DNA of 64,000 nt from Friedmanniella luteola (GTDB taxonomy: Bacteria; Actinomycetota; Actinomycetes; Propionibacteriales; Propionibacteriaceae): positions 930,001 through 994,000 of the forward strand of contig NZ_LT629749.1 in the NCBI RefSeq assembly GCF_900105065.1, written 5' to 3'. The position numbers and the translations under genes are program-made. Positions 6,912-15,858 of the stretch are shown here, piece by piece (within the stretch, counting starts at the first letter, position 1; each line of letters opens with the position of its first letter). The notes beneath the pieces were generated by a model, which was given only the letters and a program-made list of their open reading frames with translations, did no database searches and had not been told where the DNA came from.

Positions 6912-8090
6912 TCAGCGACCGGCGGGGGCGAGCCCCAGCTGGCGGCCCAGCAGGCCGCGACCGCGCCGGTCGAGCCCGGTGGCCAGCTCGGCCAGCGCCC
7001 GCGCCGACGGCTGGTCGGGGGCGGTGCTGACGACGGGCAGGCCCTCGTCGCCGCCCGCCCGCAGCCGGGGGTCGAGCGGGATCTGCGCCAGCAGCGGGAC
7101 GTCGTAGCCCAGCCGGGTGGTGAGCCCGTCGGCGGTGTCCTGGCCACCGCCGTGGCCGAAGACCTCGTGCCGCTGCTCCTCCCCGCAGTGCGGGCAGGTG
7201 ACGGCCAGGTAGGACATGTTCTCCACCACGCCGATCACGCGCTGGTTCATCATCGACGCCATCGTGCCGGCCCGCTCGGCCACCTCGGCGGCCGCGGCCT
7301 GCGGCGTCGTGACCACGAGGACCTCGGCGTTCGGCAGCTTCTGGCCCAGCGAGATGGCCACGTCACCGGTCCCGGGCGGCAGGTCCAGCAGCAGGTAGTC
7401 CAGGTCCCCCCAGTACACGTCGGCCAGCATCTGGGTGAGCGCGCGGTCGAGGATGGGCCCGCGCCAGGCGATCACCTGGTCGCGCCGCGGCTTGAGCATG
7501 CCGATCGACATCACCTTGAGCCCCTGGCTGGGCACCGGCAGGATCATGTCCTCCACCGAGGTGGGCTTGGCGTCGGCGATGCCGAGCATGGCCGGCACCG
7601 AGTGGCCGTAGATGTCGGCGTCCAGCAGCCCGACGCTCCGCCCGGCCGCGGCCAGCGACAGGGCGAGGTTGACCGTCACCGAGGACTTGCCGACGCCGCC
7701 CTTGCCCGAGGCGACGGCGATCACCTTGGTCAGCGAGCCGGGGAGGGCGAACGGGATCTCGCGGTCGGTCTGGCCACCCTTGAGCTGCTCGCGGAGCGCC
7801 ACCCGCTGCGCGTCGCTCATCACCCCGAGGTCCACCCGGACCCCGGTGACGCCCTCGACGGCGGACACCGCAGCGGTGACCTCACGGGTCAGCGTGTCCT
7901 TCATCGGGCAGCCCGACACCGTCAGCAGCACCTCGACGCGGACGTGACCGGCGGCGTCCACCTCGACCGCGGCCACCATCCCGAGCTCGGTGATCGGCTT
8001 CTTGATCTCGGGGTCGTCGACGCGGGTGAGGGCCTCGCGGACCGGGGGCAGCAGGGGGTGGTCGAGAACAGGCGTCTGGGCGTCGAGCAT
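6912..8090 (-). CDS. mrp: Mrp/ApbC iron-sulfur cluster carrier ATPase
   Basis: A 392-residue P-loop protein. Residues ~8-90 form a MIP18/DUF59 domain (DPEIKKPITELGMV, SGCPMKDTL) and the rest is a MinD-like ATPase with deviant Walker A VASGKGGVGKSS and the cysteine pair in TCPHCGEE that ligates a bridging Fe-S cluster at the dimer interface. It delivers Fe-S clusters to apoproteins. The ATG has TAGGCT 7 nt upstream (8103-8098), so despite following DUF1003 on the same strand it has its own likely leaderless promoter. The orthologue in mycobacteria is Rv1229c, in the same neighbourhood. Confidence 0.93.
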   Translation of the reverse strand: MLDAQTPVLDHPLLPPVREALTRVDDPEIKKPITELGMVAAVEVDAAGHVRVEVLLTVSGCPMKDTLTREVTAAVSAVEGVTGVRVDLGVMSDAQRVALREQLKGGQTDREIPFALPGSLTKVIAVASGKGGVGKSSVTVNLALSLAAAGRSVGLLDADIYGHSVPAMLGIADAKPTSVEDMILPVPSQGLKVMSIGMLKPRRDQVIAWRGPILDRALTQMLADVYWGDLDYLLLDLPPGTGDVAISLGQKLPNAEVLVVTTPQAAAAEVAERAGTMASMMNQRVIGVVENMSYLAVTCPHCGEEQRHEVFGHGGGQDTADGLTTRLGYDVPLLAQIPLDPRLRAGGDEGLPVVSTAPDQPSARALAELATGLDRRGRGLLGRQLGLAPAGR

Positions 8091-8114
8091 GCCCCCCAGC
8101 CTAGGCGAGCGTCG

Positions 8115-8681
8115 TCAGCGCTCCCGCCGGTCCGGGTGGGTGGGACTGCTCAGCCGGCCCTGGTGGCCGTCGCGACCGTCCTCCGCGGCGTCCAGCTCGG
8201 CCAGCATCGACCGCAGCTCGGACCGCAGCTCGGAGCGGACGTAGTCGCGGGTGGCCAGCTCGCCGACCGAGTTCCGCAGGCTGGCGATCTCCCGGGCCAG
8301 GAAGTCCATGTCGGCCCGGCTCTGCGCCGCCTGCTCCCGGTCGGCGTCACGGCCCACCCGGTCCCGGGCCTCCTGACGGTTCTGCGCCAGCAGGATCAGC
8401 GGCGCCGCGTAGGAGGCCTGCAACGACAGCACCAGGGTCAAGAAGATGAAGGGGAAGGGGTCGAACCGGGGACGGTCCGGCCCGATCGGCACGTTCCACA
8501 GCACCCAGACGGCGACGATGACCGACATCCAGGCCAGGAAGCGGGCCGTGCCCATGAACCGGGCGAAGCCCTCCGCGAACTGGCCGAAGGCGTCCCGGTC
8601 GAAGTCCATGCTCGGCAGCTCGAACCGGCGCCGGGCCCCGGGGGTGTTGAGGCGCTGCGAGGCCCGGTCAGCCCTGGCCAC
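8115..8681 (-). CDS. DUF1003 membrane protein
   Basis: A 188-residue protein with two membrane segments (FLAWMSVIVAVWVLWNV and the DUF1003 hallmark FPFIFLTLVLSLQASYAAPL) followed by a charged coiled-coil tail (DREQAAQSRADMDFLAREI, SELRSELRSMLAELD). The molecular role of the family is not established. GTG start overlaps the end of the upstream CBS-domain gene by 14 nt, with GAGG 7-8 nt before it, so the two are co-translated. The conserved pairing suggests a joint membrane complex in which this protein supplies the membrane part; that is inference. Confidence 0.85.
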   Translation of the reverse strand: MARADRASQRLNTPGARRRFELPSMDFDRDAFGQFAEGFARFMGTARFLAWMSVIVAVWVLWNVPIGPDRPRFDPFPFIFLTLVLSLQASYAAPLILLAQNRQEARDRVGRDADREQAAQSRADMDFLAREIASLRNSVGELATRDYVRSELRSELRSMLAELDAAEDGRDGHQGRLSSPTHPDRRER

Positions 8682-9969
8682 GGCTCACCTCGCGGCCGGC
8701 GGCGGGGCTGACGGCGGACTGGGAGTCCAGCTGGGTGCCGCGCCAGTCCTCGGGCAGGACGTGGTCCAGCACGTCGTCGACGGTGACCGCACCGATCAAG
8801 CGGTGCTCGGCGTCGATGACCGGGGCGTTGACCAGGTTGTAGGTGGCGAAGTAGCGGCTCACCTCGTGCAGGTTCGCCGCCGCCGTCAGCGGTTCCAGGT
8901 CGCTGTCGAGGAGCGACGACACCAGGGTCGAGGGAGGTTCCCGGAGCAGCCGCTGGAAGTGCACGGCGCCGATGAAGCGGCCGGTCGGGGTCTCCAGCGG
9001 CGAGCGGCAGACGTAGACCATGCAGGCCAGCGCCGGGGTCAGCTCGGCGTCCCGGACGCGGGCCAGCGCCTCGGCGACCGTCGCGTCCGGCGGCAGGACG
9101 AGGGGCTCGGGCGTCATCATCCCGCCCGCGGTGAACTCGGCGTAGTTGAGCAGCCGGCGGACGTCCTTGGCGTCCTCGGGCTCCATCCGGGCCAGCAGGA
9201 TCTCGGCCAGCTCGGGGGCCAGTTCGGCGATCAGGTCCGCGGCGTCGTCCCGGTCCATCTCCTCGAGCACGTCCGCGGCCCGGTCGGTGTCGAGCACGGT
9301 GATCAGCGCGACCTGCTCGTCCTCCGGCAGCTCCTCGAGCGCGTCGGCGAGCCGGCCGTCGTCCAGCGCCGAGGCGATCTCGGTCCGCCGCTCCGGGGAC
9401 ATGTCGTGCAGCTCCCGGGCCACGTCGGCCGGCTTCATGTCCTCCATCGCCGCGATGAGCTGCTCGGTGCCCTGCGCGTGCTCCACCCGGAGCATGTCGA
9501 CCTCGGACCAGTCGACGATGGCGGTGTGCCCGCGCCGGGCGAAGCGCGACGCCTTGACCACCTCGCGCAGCGCCACCTCCGACAGCACCCAGTCGTGGCT
9601 GCGCACGGAGCGCATCGCCACGTCGAAGATCACGGCCGGGCCGGGCTGGTCCAGCCGCTGGACGGTGAGGTCGAACAGGTCGTCGATGACGAGCATCTCG
9701 GACTCGCGGCGCTCGAAGCGCCGGGTGTTGACCGGTCCGGTGATGACCACCTGGACGGCGTCGACGCGGGTGATCCAGGCCATCGGGACGAAGATGCGGT
9801 GCTTGGCGAAGGACTCGACGACCAGGCCCTTCACCCGGGGCGGTCGGCCGGCGGCCCGCCGCTGGATGACGACGTCGCGGACCTTCCCGGCCTGGTCCCC
9901 GGCCCCGTCGAGCACCGGCAGACCCCGGATGCGGGAGATGAAGACCGAGGTCGCGCTGGAGGGTGCCAC
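8668..9969 (-). CDS. Soluble MgtE-N/CBS-domain protein
   Basis: A 433-residue protein. Residues ~1-110 resemble a PRC-barrel-like region, ~165-280 the right-handed superhelix of MgtE N domains (ELPEDEQVALITVLDTDRAA, MDRDDAADLIAEL, DVRRLLNY), and ~285-400 two CBS motifs (TAGGMMTPEPLVLP, FIGAVHF, LIGAVTVDDVLDHV). There is no transmembrane domain, so unlike MgtE it cannot itself be a magnesium channel; it may sense magnesium or nucleotides. Resembles Rv1232c. GTG 9969 has GATAAT 6 nt upstream (9981-9976). Confidence 0.87.
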   Translation of the reverse strand: MAPSSATSVFISRIRGLPVLDGAGDQAGKVRDVVIQRRAAGRPPRVKGLVVESFAKHRIFVPMAWITRVDAVQVVITGPVNTRRFERRESEMLVIDDLFDLTVQRLDQPGPAVIFDVAMRSVRSHDWVLSEVALREVVKASRFARRGHTAIVDWSEVDMLRVEHAQGTEQLIAAMEDMKPADVARELHDMSPERRTEIASALDDGRLADALEELPEDEQVALITVLDTDRAADVLEEMDRDDAADLIAELAPELAEILLARMEPEDAKDVRRLLNYAEFTAGGMMTPEPLVLPPDATVAEALARVRDAELTPALACMVYVCRSPLETPTGRFIGAVHFQRLLREPPSTLVSSLLDSDLEPLTAAANLHEVSRYFATYNLVNAPVIDAEHRLIGAVTVDDVLDHVLPEDWRGTQLDSQSAVSPAAGREVSRGQG

Positions 9970-10028
9970 GCGACGATTATCAACCAGCCGCGACCGTGCC
10001 CCCGGAACGGCCCGGACCCGGCCGCGCG

Positions 10029-11048
10029 TCAGGCCCGCCGGTGCGGGTCGACGTGCACCTTGGGTCCCGGCCCGGCACCGGCCGGCCGTTCGCCGGCCAG
10101 CACCGCGGGCACGCCGTCGAGCCCGACCACGGCCGCGACGAGCGGGTCGGGCACGACCTCGCCGGCGGTGTACCAGGCGATCGCGCCCTCGAGCCCGGAG
10201 GAGGCGCCGAGCACCGCCGTCACCCGCAGGTCCTTGTAGACGAGGTCGCGGCTGTCCAGCGTGCTGGGGGTGGCCGCGAGCCCGATCAGCACGACGTGGC
10301 CGGCGGGCTCGGCCAGCCGGACCGCCGCCGCCGGGCTGGGAGCGCCGGTGCTGGCGTCGATGACCGCGCGGAAGGCCGACTCCTCGGTGAGGTCGGCGGG
10401 GTCGACGCCTTCCGCCCCGAAACGGGCGGCGAGGGCGAGCGCCTCCGGCCGCGGGTCCGCCACCACCACCGAGGCCCCGTGCACAGCGGCGAAGGCGGCG
10501 GCCAGCAGCCCGATCGTCCCCGCGCCCAGCACCAGGACCCGCTCGCCGCCCTCGAGGTGCGCGGCGCGGACGGCCCGCAGCGCGCCGCCGCCCGGCTCCA
10601 CCAGGGCGCCGGCCGCCGGCGTCAGCTCCTCCGGGATGGGGTGCAGGGCCGACGCGGGCAGGGCCAGCCGCTCGGCCAGCGCACCGGGCTGGTCACCGCG
10701 GACGCCGATCTCGGTCCGGTCCGCGCAGACGTGGTGACGGCCGGCCCGGCAGCGCGCGCAGCGACCGCAGCCCAGCATGGTGTCGCCGACCACCCGGCGG
10801 CCCAGCCAGCCGCGGTCGACGCCGGCGCCCAGCGCGCGGACCCGGCCGCACCACTCGTGGCCGGGCCGGATCGGGTAGCGGGTCGCCCCGTCGGCGATGT
10901 AGGCCAGGCTGCCGTGGAAGAGCTCGACGTCGGTGCCGCAGACGCCGGCCCGTTCCACCTCGACCACGACCTCACCGCCGTGGGCGCGCGGCGCGGGCAC
11001 CTCGCCCACCTCGGCCCGGCCAGGGGCGGTCATCAGCAGGGCCCGCAT
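10029..11048 (-). CDS. Zinc-dependent medium-chain dehydrogenase
   Basis: A 339-residue MDR-family alcohol/polyol dehydrogenase. Catalytic zinc ligands are C37 (AGVCGTD) and H64-E65 (GHEWCG); structural zinc ligands are C94, C97, C100 and C108. The nucleotide-binding motif is VLVLGAGTIGLLAA and the following acidic VVVADPRPE suggests NAD(H). Substrate could be a polyol, sugar or threonine. It is divergently transcribed from a sugar-acid dehydratase gene, which suggests sugar oxidation. ATG 11048 has TAGGAT (11060-11055) 6 nt upstream. Confidence 0.85.
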   Translation of the reverse strand: MRALLMTAPGRAEVGEVPAPRAHGGEVVVEVERAGVCGTDVELFHGSLAYIADGATRYPIRPGHEWCGRVRALGAGVDRGWLGRRVVGDTMLGCGRCARCRAGRHHVCADRTEIGVRGDQPGALAERLALPASALHPIPEELTPAAGALVEPGGGALRAVRAAHLEGGERVLVLGAGTIGLLAAAFAAVHGASVVVADPRPEALALAARFGAEGVDPADLTEESAFRAVIDASTGAPSPAAAVRLAEPAGHVVLIGLAATPSTLDSRDLVYKDLRVTAVLGASSGLEGAIAWYTAGEVVPDPLVAAVVGLDGVPAVLAGERPAGAGPGPKVHVDPHRRA

Positions 11049-11054
11049 GCGCGC

Positions 11055-11158
11055 ATCCTAGGGGCCGCGCCGGGGCACGGTGCCGGCCGAGGTCCCGACG
11101 CCGGGGCCCGGCGGTCGTCGTGCCGGCCGCCCCGGACCGGCCCGGACCCCACTAGGGT
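11055..11158. promoter_or_regulatory. Divergent leaderless promoter pair
   Basis: TAGGAT on the minus strand (11060-11055) and TAGGGT on the plus strand (11153-11158) each lie 6 nt before a start codon. The ~90 bp between them is the only regulatory space for the dehydrogenase and the IlvD-type dehydratase; no clear operator palindrome is visible. Confidence 0.6.
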
Positions 11159-11164
11159 GCGGGG

Positions 11165-12880
11165 ATGCGCAGCGACGCCTGGTACAGCGACGCGGGCGGC
11201 AACGTCCGGGACGCCTACATCCACCGGGCCTGGATGCGGCGGGGCACGCCGGAGGACTCCTTCGACGGCCGCCCGCACATCGCCATCGCCAACACCGCCT
11301 CCGACCTCACCCCGTGCAACGCCCACCTGGACGAGGTGGCGGCGTCGGTCAAGGCCGGAGTCTGGGCGGCCGGCGGGGTGCCGCACAACCTGCCGGTGAT
11401 GTCGCTGGGGGAGACGCTGGTGCGCCCGACCGCGATGCTCTGGCGCAACCTGGCAGCCATGGCCATCGAGGAGATGCTGCGGGCCAACCCGGTCGACGGC
11501 GTCGTGCTGCTGGGCGGCTGCGACAAGACGATCCCCGCCCTGTTGATGGCGGCGGCGTCGGTGGACCTGCCGGCCGTCGTCGTGCCGGGCGGCCCGATGC
11601 TGACCGGCACCTTCCGGGGCCAGCCGCTCGGCTGCGGCACCGACGTCTGGCGGCTGTCGGAGGAGGTCCGGGCGGGCACGCTCGCCGCCCGCGAGTTCAC
11701 GGCCTCGGAGTCGTCGATGATCCGCAGCAAGGGCCACTGCAACACCATGGGCACCGCGTCGACGATGGCCTGCCTGGCCGAGGCGCTGGGCATGACCCTG
11801 CCCGGCTTCGCGGGCACCCCGGCCGCGGACGCCCGGCTGCTGACCCTCGCCCACGCGACCGGCCGGCTGGCCGTCGACCTGGTGCACCGGGACCACCGGC
11901 CGAGCGCCGTGCTGAGCGCCGCGGCCTTCCACAACGCCATCGTCACGCTGGCCGCGGTGGGGGGCTCGACGAACGCCGTCGTGCACCTGCTGGCCCTGGC
12001 CGGCCGGCTGGGCGTCCCGCTGGAGCTGGACGACTTCGACCGGATCGGCCACGCCGTGCCGCTGCTGGTCGACCTGCAGCCCTCGGGCCGGCACCTGATG
12101 GACGACTTCCACCGGGCCGGCGGGCTGCGGGCCGCGCTGGCGGAGGTCGCGGACCTGCTGGCACCGGAGGCGGTGACGGTGACGGGCGAGCGGTTCGTCG
12201 ACACCCTGGCCGACCAGCCCGTCTGGGACGCCGACGTCATCACCCCGCGGCACGCCCCGCTGATCGAGGCGGCCGGGATCGCCGTGCTGCACGGGAACCT
12301 GGCGCCCGACGGCGCGATCATCAAGCCCGCCGCCGCGTCACCGGCGCTGCTGGTGCACCGTGGGCCGGCCGTCGTCTTCGACAGCATCGAGGACGCGCAC
12401 GCCCGCCTGGAGGACCCCGACCTGGACGTCACCGCCGACTCGGTGCTGGTGCTCCGCGGCTGCGGACCGCGCGGCTACCCCGGGATGCCGGAGGTGGGCA
12501 ACCTGCCCATCCCGCGCCGGCTGGTGCAGCAGGGGGTCCGCGACATGGTGCGGATCAGCGACGCCCGGATGAGCGGCACCGCCTACGGGACGGTGGTGCT
12601 GCACGTCGCACCCGAGGCGGCGGCCGGCGGGCCGCTGGGCCGGCTGCGGACCGGCGACGTCGTCGTCCTCGACGTGCCGGCCCGGACGCTCGACGCCGAG
12701 GTGGACCCGGACGTGTGGGCGGCGCGGCTGCCGTCCGAGGCCTCCACCGCCGCCTACGCCCAGCCGCTCCGCGGGTGGGAGCGCCTCTACGTCGACCACG
12801 TGCTGCAGGCTGACCGCGGGGCCGATCTCGACTTCCTGGTCGGCCGGAGCGGATCGGAGGTGAGCCGTGAGTCGCACTGA
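11165..12880 (+). CDS. IlvD/Edd-family dehydratase (sugar-acid type)
   Basis: A 571-residue Fe-S dehydratase. All three cluster cysteines are present: C51 (DLTPCNAHL), C119 (GGCDKTIPA) and C192 (GHCNTMGTAST), along with VGGSTNAVVHL and KPAAASPAL. Length and the N-terminal pattern fit the pentonate/arabinonate dehydratase branch, though branched-chain IlvD cannot be excluded by eye. It would remove water from a dihydroxy-acid to give a 2-keto acid. ATG follows TAGGGT by 6 nt. The stop overlaps the VOC gene by 14 nt, and the zinc dehydrogenase is divergent: together they resemble a non-phosphorylative sugar pathway. Confidence 0.82.
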   Translation: MRSDAWYSDAGGNVRDAYIHRAWMRRGTPEDSFDGRPHIAIANTASDLTPCNAHLDEVAASVKAGVWAAGGVPHNLPVMSLGETLVRPTAMLWRNLAAMAIEEMLRANPVDGVVLLGGCDKTIPALLMAAASVDLPAVVVPGGPMLTGTFRGQPLGCGTDVWRLSEEVRAGTLAAREFTASESSMIRSKGHCNTMGTASTMACLAEALGMTLPGFAGTPAADARLLTLAHATGRLAVDLVHRDHRPSAVLSAAAFHNAIVTLAAVGGSTNAVVHLLALAGRLGVPLELDDFDRIGHAVPLLVDLQPSGRHLMDDFHRAGGLRAALAEVADLLAPEAVTVTGERFVDTLADQPVWDADVITPRHAPLIEAAGIAVLHGNLAPDGAIIKPAAASPALLVHRGPAVVFDSIEDAHARLEDPDLDVTADSVLVLRGCGPRGYPGMPEVGNLPIPRRLVQQGVRDMVRISDARMSGTAYGTVVLHVAPEAAAGGPLGRLRTGDVVVLDVPARTLDAEVDPDVWAARLPSEASTAAYAQPLRGWERLYVDHVLQADRGADLDFLVGRSGSEVSRESH

Positions 12881-13559
12881 GGTGCCGGCCGGACGGCTGC
12901 GGTACAAGGACCTGTGCGTCGACGCCGTGGACGCCGGCCGGATGAGCGGGTTCTGGGCCAGCGCCCTGGGCCTGGCGGCGGAGCGGCGCGGGGACAACGC
13001 GCTGCTGGTCGACGGGGTGCCCGAGCACACGCTGTGGGTGAACCAGGTGCCGGAGCCGGTCACGGTGAAGCAGCGGGTGCACCTCGACGTGCACGTCCGC
13101 GCGGTCGACGACCTCGTCGGGCTGGGGGCGCAGGTGGTCGACGCCGACAGCTTCCGCTGGACCCTGATGACCGACCCGGAGGGCGGCGAGCTGTGCGCGT
13201 TCGTCCGGGAACCTGACCGGCTGCCGCGGTACCGGCTGTACGAGCTGGCGGTCGACAGCCCCGACCCGGAGCGGATCGCCCGCTGGTGGGGGGACCTGTT
13301 CGGCGTCGGGGTGGAGCACCCGGCCGACGGCGGCGACTTCTGCTGGCTGGAGGGGGTCCCGGGCATGCCGTGGGACCTCGTGTTCCAGGTCGTCCCGGAG
13401 CCGAAGACCGTCAAGAACCGCATCCACTGGGACCTCTGGGGCGACACCCGCGACGCCCTCGCGGCCGGCGCCACCCTGCTGCGGGCGGCGGACGACGACA
13501 TCCGCTGGGACGTGCTGGCCGACCCCGACGGCAACGAGTTCTGCGTCGACGTCGAGTAG
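12867..13559 (+). CDS. Two-domain VOC (glyoxalase-like) protein
   Basis: A 230-residue protein of two tandem vicinal-oxygen-chelate halves: residues ~10-110 (YKDLCVDAVDAGRMSGFWA, HLDVHVRAVDD) and ~118-230 (YELAVDSPDPERIARWWGD, RIHWDLWGD). The internal repeat also shows in LMTDPEGGELCAF and VLADPDGNEFCVD. Such actinobacterial proteins are of unknown substrate; the usual metal ligands are only partly clear (H, E). GTG start lies inside the dehydratase end, with GGAGG (12856-12860) 6 nt before, so translation is coupled. It may act on the dehydratase product or a reactive by-product; inference only. Confidence 0.75.
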   Translation: MSRTEVPAGRLRYKDLCVDAVDAGRMSGFWASALGLAAERRGDNALLVDGVPEHTLWVNQVPEPVTVKQRVHLDVHVRAVDDLVGLGAQVVDADSFRWTLMTDPEGGELCAFVREPDRLPRYRLYELAVDSPDPERIARWWGDLFGVGVEHPADGGDFCWLEGVPGMPWDLVFQVVPEPKTVKNRIHWDLWGDTRDALAAGATLLRAADDDIRWDVLADPDGNEFCVDVE

Positions 13560-13651
13560 CCGGCGCGGGCCGGCCGGCCTGCGCCGGGCGGCGACGGGGT
13601 TGACACCCCTGGATACCGTGAGGGCCCTCGGGGTCGACCACAGGAGTGTCC

Positions 13652-15160
13652 GTGCGCACCAGCCGTCCGTCCCCGCCCACCCGTGCCGGCGCGCGCCGGC
13701 TGCTCGCCGTGCTCGTCGCCGGGGCGGCCGCGGTGGCCCTGGCTGCCGGCACCGCCACCCCGGCCGCCGCCGCCTCGCCCGACCCGGCCCTGGCGCGCAA
13801 GCTCACCGCGGTGATGTCGGACTCCCGCGTCCGGCAGGCGTCCAGCGCCACGGTGGTGCTCGACGCCACCAGCGGGGCCACGCTGTACGACCGCTCCGGC
13901 GGCCGGGCGCTGATCCCCGCCTCGAACACCAAGTCGCTGACCGCCGCCGCCGCGCTGCACACGCTCGGCCCGTCCTACCGCTTCACGACCGAGGTCTTCC
14001 GCCGCGGCCCGGTGGTCAAGGGCACGGTCCGGGGCCGGCTCTACCTCAAGGGCTACGGCGACCCGACGACCCGGGAGCAGGACTACCGCTCCCTCGCCCG
14101 GCAGGTGCGGAAGGCGGGCATCACCCGGGTCGCCGGGCCGCTCGCCGTGGACGTCACCTTCTTCGACGCGCAGCGCTACAACCCCGGCTGGTCCACCGGC
14201 TACGCCGACGACTACTACGCGGCGGAGATCTCCGCGCTCACGGTGGCGCCGAACGCCGACCTCGACGCGGGGACGGTCCTGGTGAACTACGCGCCGGGCC
14301 AGCGCGGCGGCAAGGCCAGGATCACCACGACGCCGGCGTCGGCGGCGCGGTACGTGAAGATCGTCAACAAGACGACGACCGGCTCCTCCTCCAGCTCCAG
14401 CACGTTCTCGGCCCGGCGGAGCCACGGCTCGGGCACGATCACCGTCTCGGGCCGGGTGCCGCTGGGCCGCGGCCGGGCGAGCACGCTGATCACGGTGCAC
14501 CGGCCGGAGCTGTACGCGGCCGCCGTGTTCCGCGCCGAGCTGGCCAGGGCCGGCGTCGCCGTCGAGGGCGAGACGTTGGTGGTCACCGCCCTGACCAGCC
14601 AGCGGACCCGGCTGGCCCGGGACACCTCGATGAAGCTGTCGGACCTCCTCGTGCCCTTCCTGAAGCTGAGCAACAACATGCACGCCGAGGCCCTGACCAA
14701 GGCGATGGCGGCCCGGTCCGGCCGGCCGGGCAGCTGGCCGGCCGGGCTCAAGATCACCAGGGCCTACCTGCGCAGCCTCGGCGTGCCGATGCGCGGGGTC
14801 GCGCTGACCGACGGCTCCGGCCTCACCCGGCGCAACACGGTGACCGCCCGCGCGCTGGCCACCACCCTGGTCAAGGTGCGGCGGGAGCCGTGGTTCGCCG
14901 CCTTCGACCGGGCGCTGCCGGTGGCCGGGGACCGCCGCCGGATGGTCGGCGGCACGCTGCGGGCGCGGATGAACGGCACCCGGGCGGCCGGCAACGCCCA
15001 CGCCAAGACCGGCACGCTCACCGGGGTCACCGCGCTCAGCGGGTACGTCCGGGGCCGCGACGGCCGGCGCTACGTCTTCGCCATGATCAGCAACCACCGC
15101 GGCGCCTCCCCGCGACCGGTGGAGAACACCCTCGTCGTGACCCTGGCGGGCTGGCGCTGA
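13652..15160 (+). CDS. dacB: D-alanyl-D-alanine carboxypeptidase/endopeptidase (PBP4, S13)
   Basis: A 502-residue secreted penicillin-binding protein. A signal peptide (residues ~1-41, ending TPAAAAS) precedes the S13 domain. The catalytic motifs are S91-x2-K94 (PASNTKSL), SNN (LKLSNNMHAEAL) and KTG (HAKTGTLTG). It trims peptidoglycan stem peptides or cross-links outside the membrane. AGGAG at 13642-13646 favours GTG 13652 over GTG 13646. An upstream TTGACA (13600-13605) with TACCGT nearby is not at standard spacing, so the promoter is unclear. Single gene by context. Confidence 0.9.
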   Translation: MRTSRPSPPTRAGARRLLAVLVAGAAAVALAAGTATPAAAASPDPALARKLTAVMSDSRVRQASSATVVLDATSGATLYDRSGGRALIPASNTKSLTAAAALHTLGPSYRFTTEVFRRGPVVKGTVRGRLYLKGYGDPTTREQDYRSLARQVRKAGITRVAGPLAVDVTFFDAQRYNPGWSTGYADDYYAAEISALTVAPNADLDAGTVLVNYAPGQRGGKARITTTPASAARYVKIVNKTTTGSSSSSSTFSARRSHGSGTITVSGRVPLGRGRASTLITVHRPELYAAAVFRAELARAGVAVEGETLVVTALTSQRTRLARDTSMKLSDLLVPFLKLSNNMHAEALTKAMAARSGRPGSWPAGLKITRAYLRSLGVPMRGVALTDGSGLTRRNTVTARALATTLVKVRREPWFAAFDRALPVAGDRRRMVGGTLRARMNGTRAAGNAHAKTGTLTGVTALSGYVRGRDGRRYVFAMISNHRGASPRPVENTLVVTLAGWR

Positions 15161-15319
15161 GGGGTCTGTCCTCGCTCCACGCGGACGCGACGGGGCTCCT
15201 GGCCCCCGGGGCCATCCTGATCTCGCTGCGCTCCTGGTGCGGGGGCTAGATTTGGTGCGGACAGCCGCAGTGCCCCCGAGGGGTCGACCCCTCGCACTCC
15301 CTCGAAGCCTGGAGAGCCC

Positions 15320-15829
15320 ATGAGCATCCCGCAGCAACGCACCCTCGGCTCGATCTTCGAGCTGCAGTTCCCCCAGTCGGTCGGGATCTACTCCAGCTAC
15401 GCCGACGCGCAGAAGGCCGTGGACTACCTCGCCGACGAGAAGTTCGAGGTGCAGAACCTCGCCATCGTCGGGACCGACCTGAAGTCGGTCGAGCGGGTGC
15501 TGGGCCGGCGCACCTGGAGCACCGTCCTGCTGGGCGGGGTCCAGTCCGGCGTGTCCACCGGTCTGCTGGTCGCCCTGGTGCTGCTGATCTTCGTGCCCGG
15601 TGTGCAGAGCTTCCTGGTGCTGCTGCTGTCGTCGCTGGCCATCGGGGTCCTGCTCGGCATGGGTTTCGCCGCCATCGGCTACGCCATGTCGCGGGGTCGA
15701 CGGGACTTCACCTCGGTGACGCAGACCGTCGCCACCAAGTACGAGGTGCTCTGCGAGCACAAGGCCGCCGCCCAGGCGCGGGAGATGCTGCTGAAACTGC
15801 CCGGCGCCCGCGCGGCCGCCTTCGAGTAG
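15320..15829 (+). CDS. General-stress-protein-17M-like membrane protein
   Basis: A 169-residue protein. The N-terminus (SVGIYSSYADAQKAVDYL, VQNLAIVGTDLKSVERV) matches the GSP17M/DUF1269-like ferredoxin-fold module; residues ~68-125 carry a glycine-rich hydrophobic pair (TGLLVALVLLIFVPG, VLLGMGFAAIGYAM). A homologue (Rv1234) lies near mrp and the CBS gene in mycobacteria, so its presence here extends the conserved neighbourhood. Function unknown. A GGAG lies 5 nt before the ATG; a TAGATTT about 70 nt upstream may be the -10. The 159-bp gap before it shows only a GGCCCCCGGGGCC palindrome. Confidence 0.78.
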   Translation: MSIPQQRTLGSIFELQFPQSVGIYSSYADAQKAVDYLADEKFEVQNLAIVGTDLKSVERVLGRRTWSTVLLGGVQSGVSTGLLVALVLLIFVPGVQSFLVLLLSSLAIGVLLGMGFAAIGYAMSRGRRDFTSVTQTVATKYEVLCEHKAAAQAREMLLKLPGARAAAFE

Positions 15830-15858
15830 GCGACCAGGACCACGAGCACGGTGACCGG

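Noticed and set aside
13600-13620. Canonical sigma-70 promoter TTGACA ... TACCGT before dacB
   Set aside because: The hexamers are only 8 bp apart; standard spacing of 16-18 bp is not met.
12338-15760. A 1,140-codon minus-strand open frame, and other long antisense frames such as 38992-42234 and 44981-48142
   Set aside because: They lie opposite clear genes (dehydratase, VOC, DacB, nadE, glnE), have Arg/Gly/Pro/Ala-rich translations without domains, and arise from the very high GC content.
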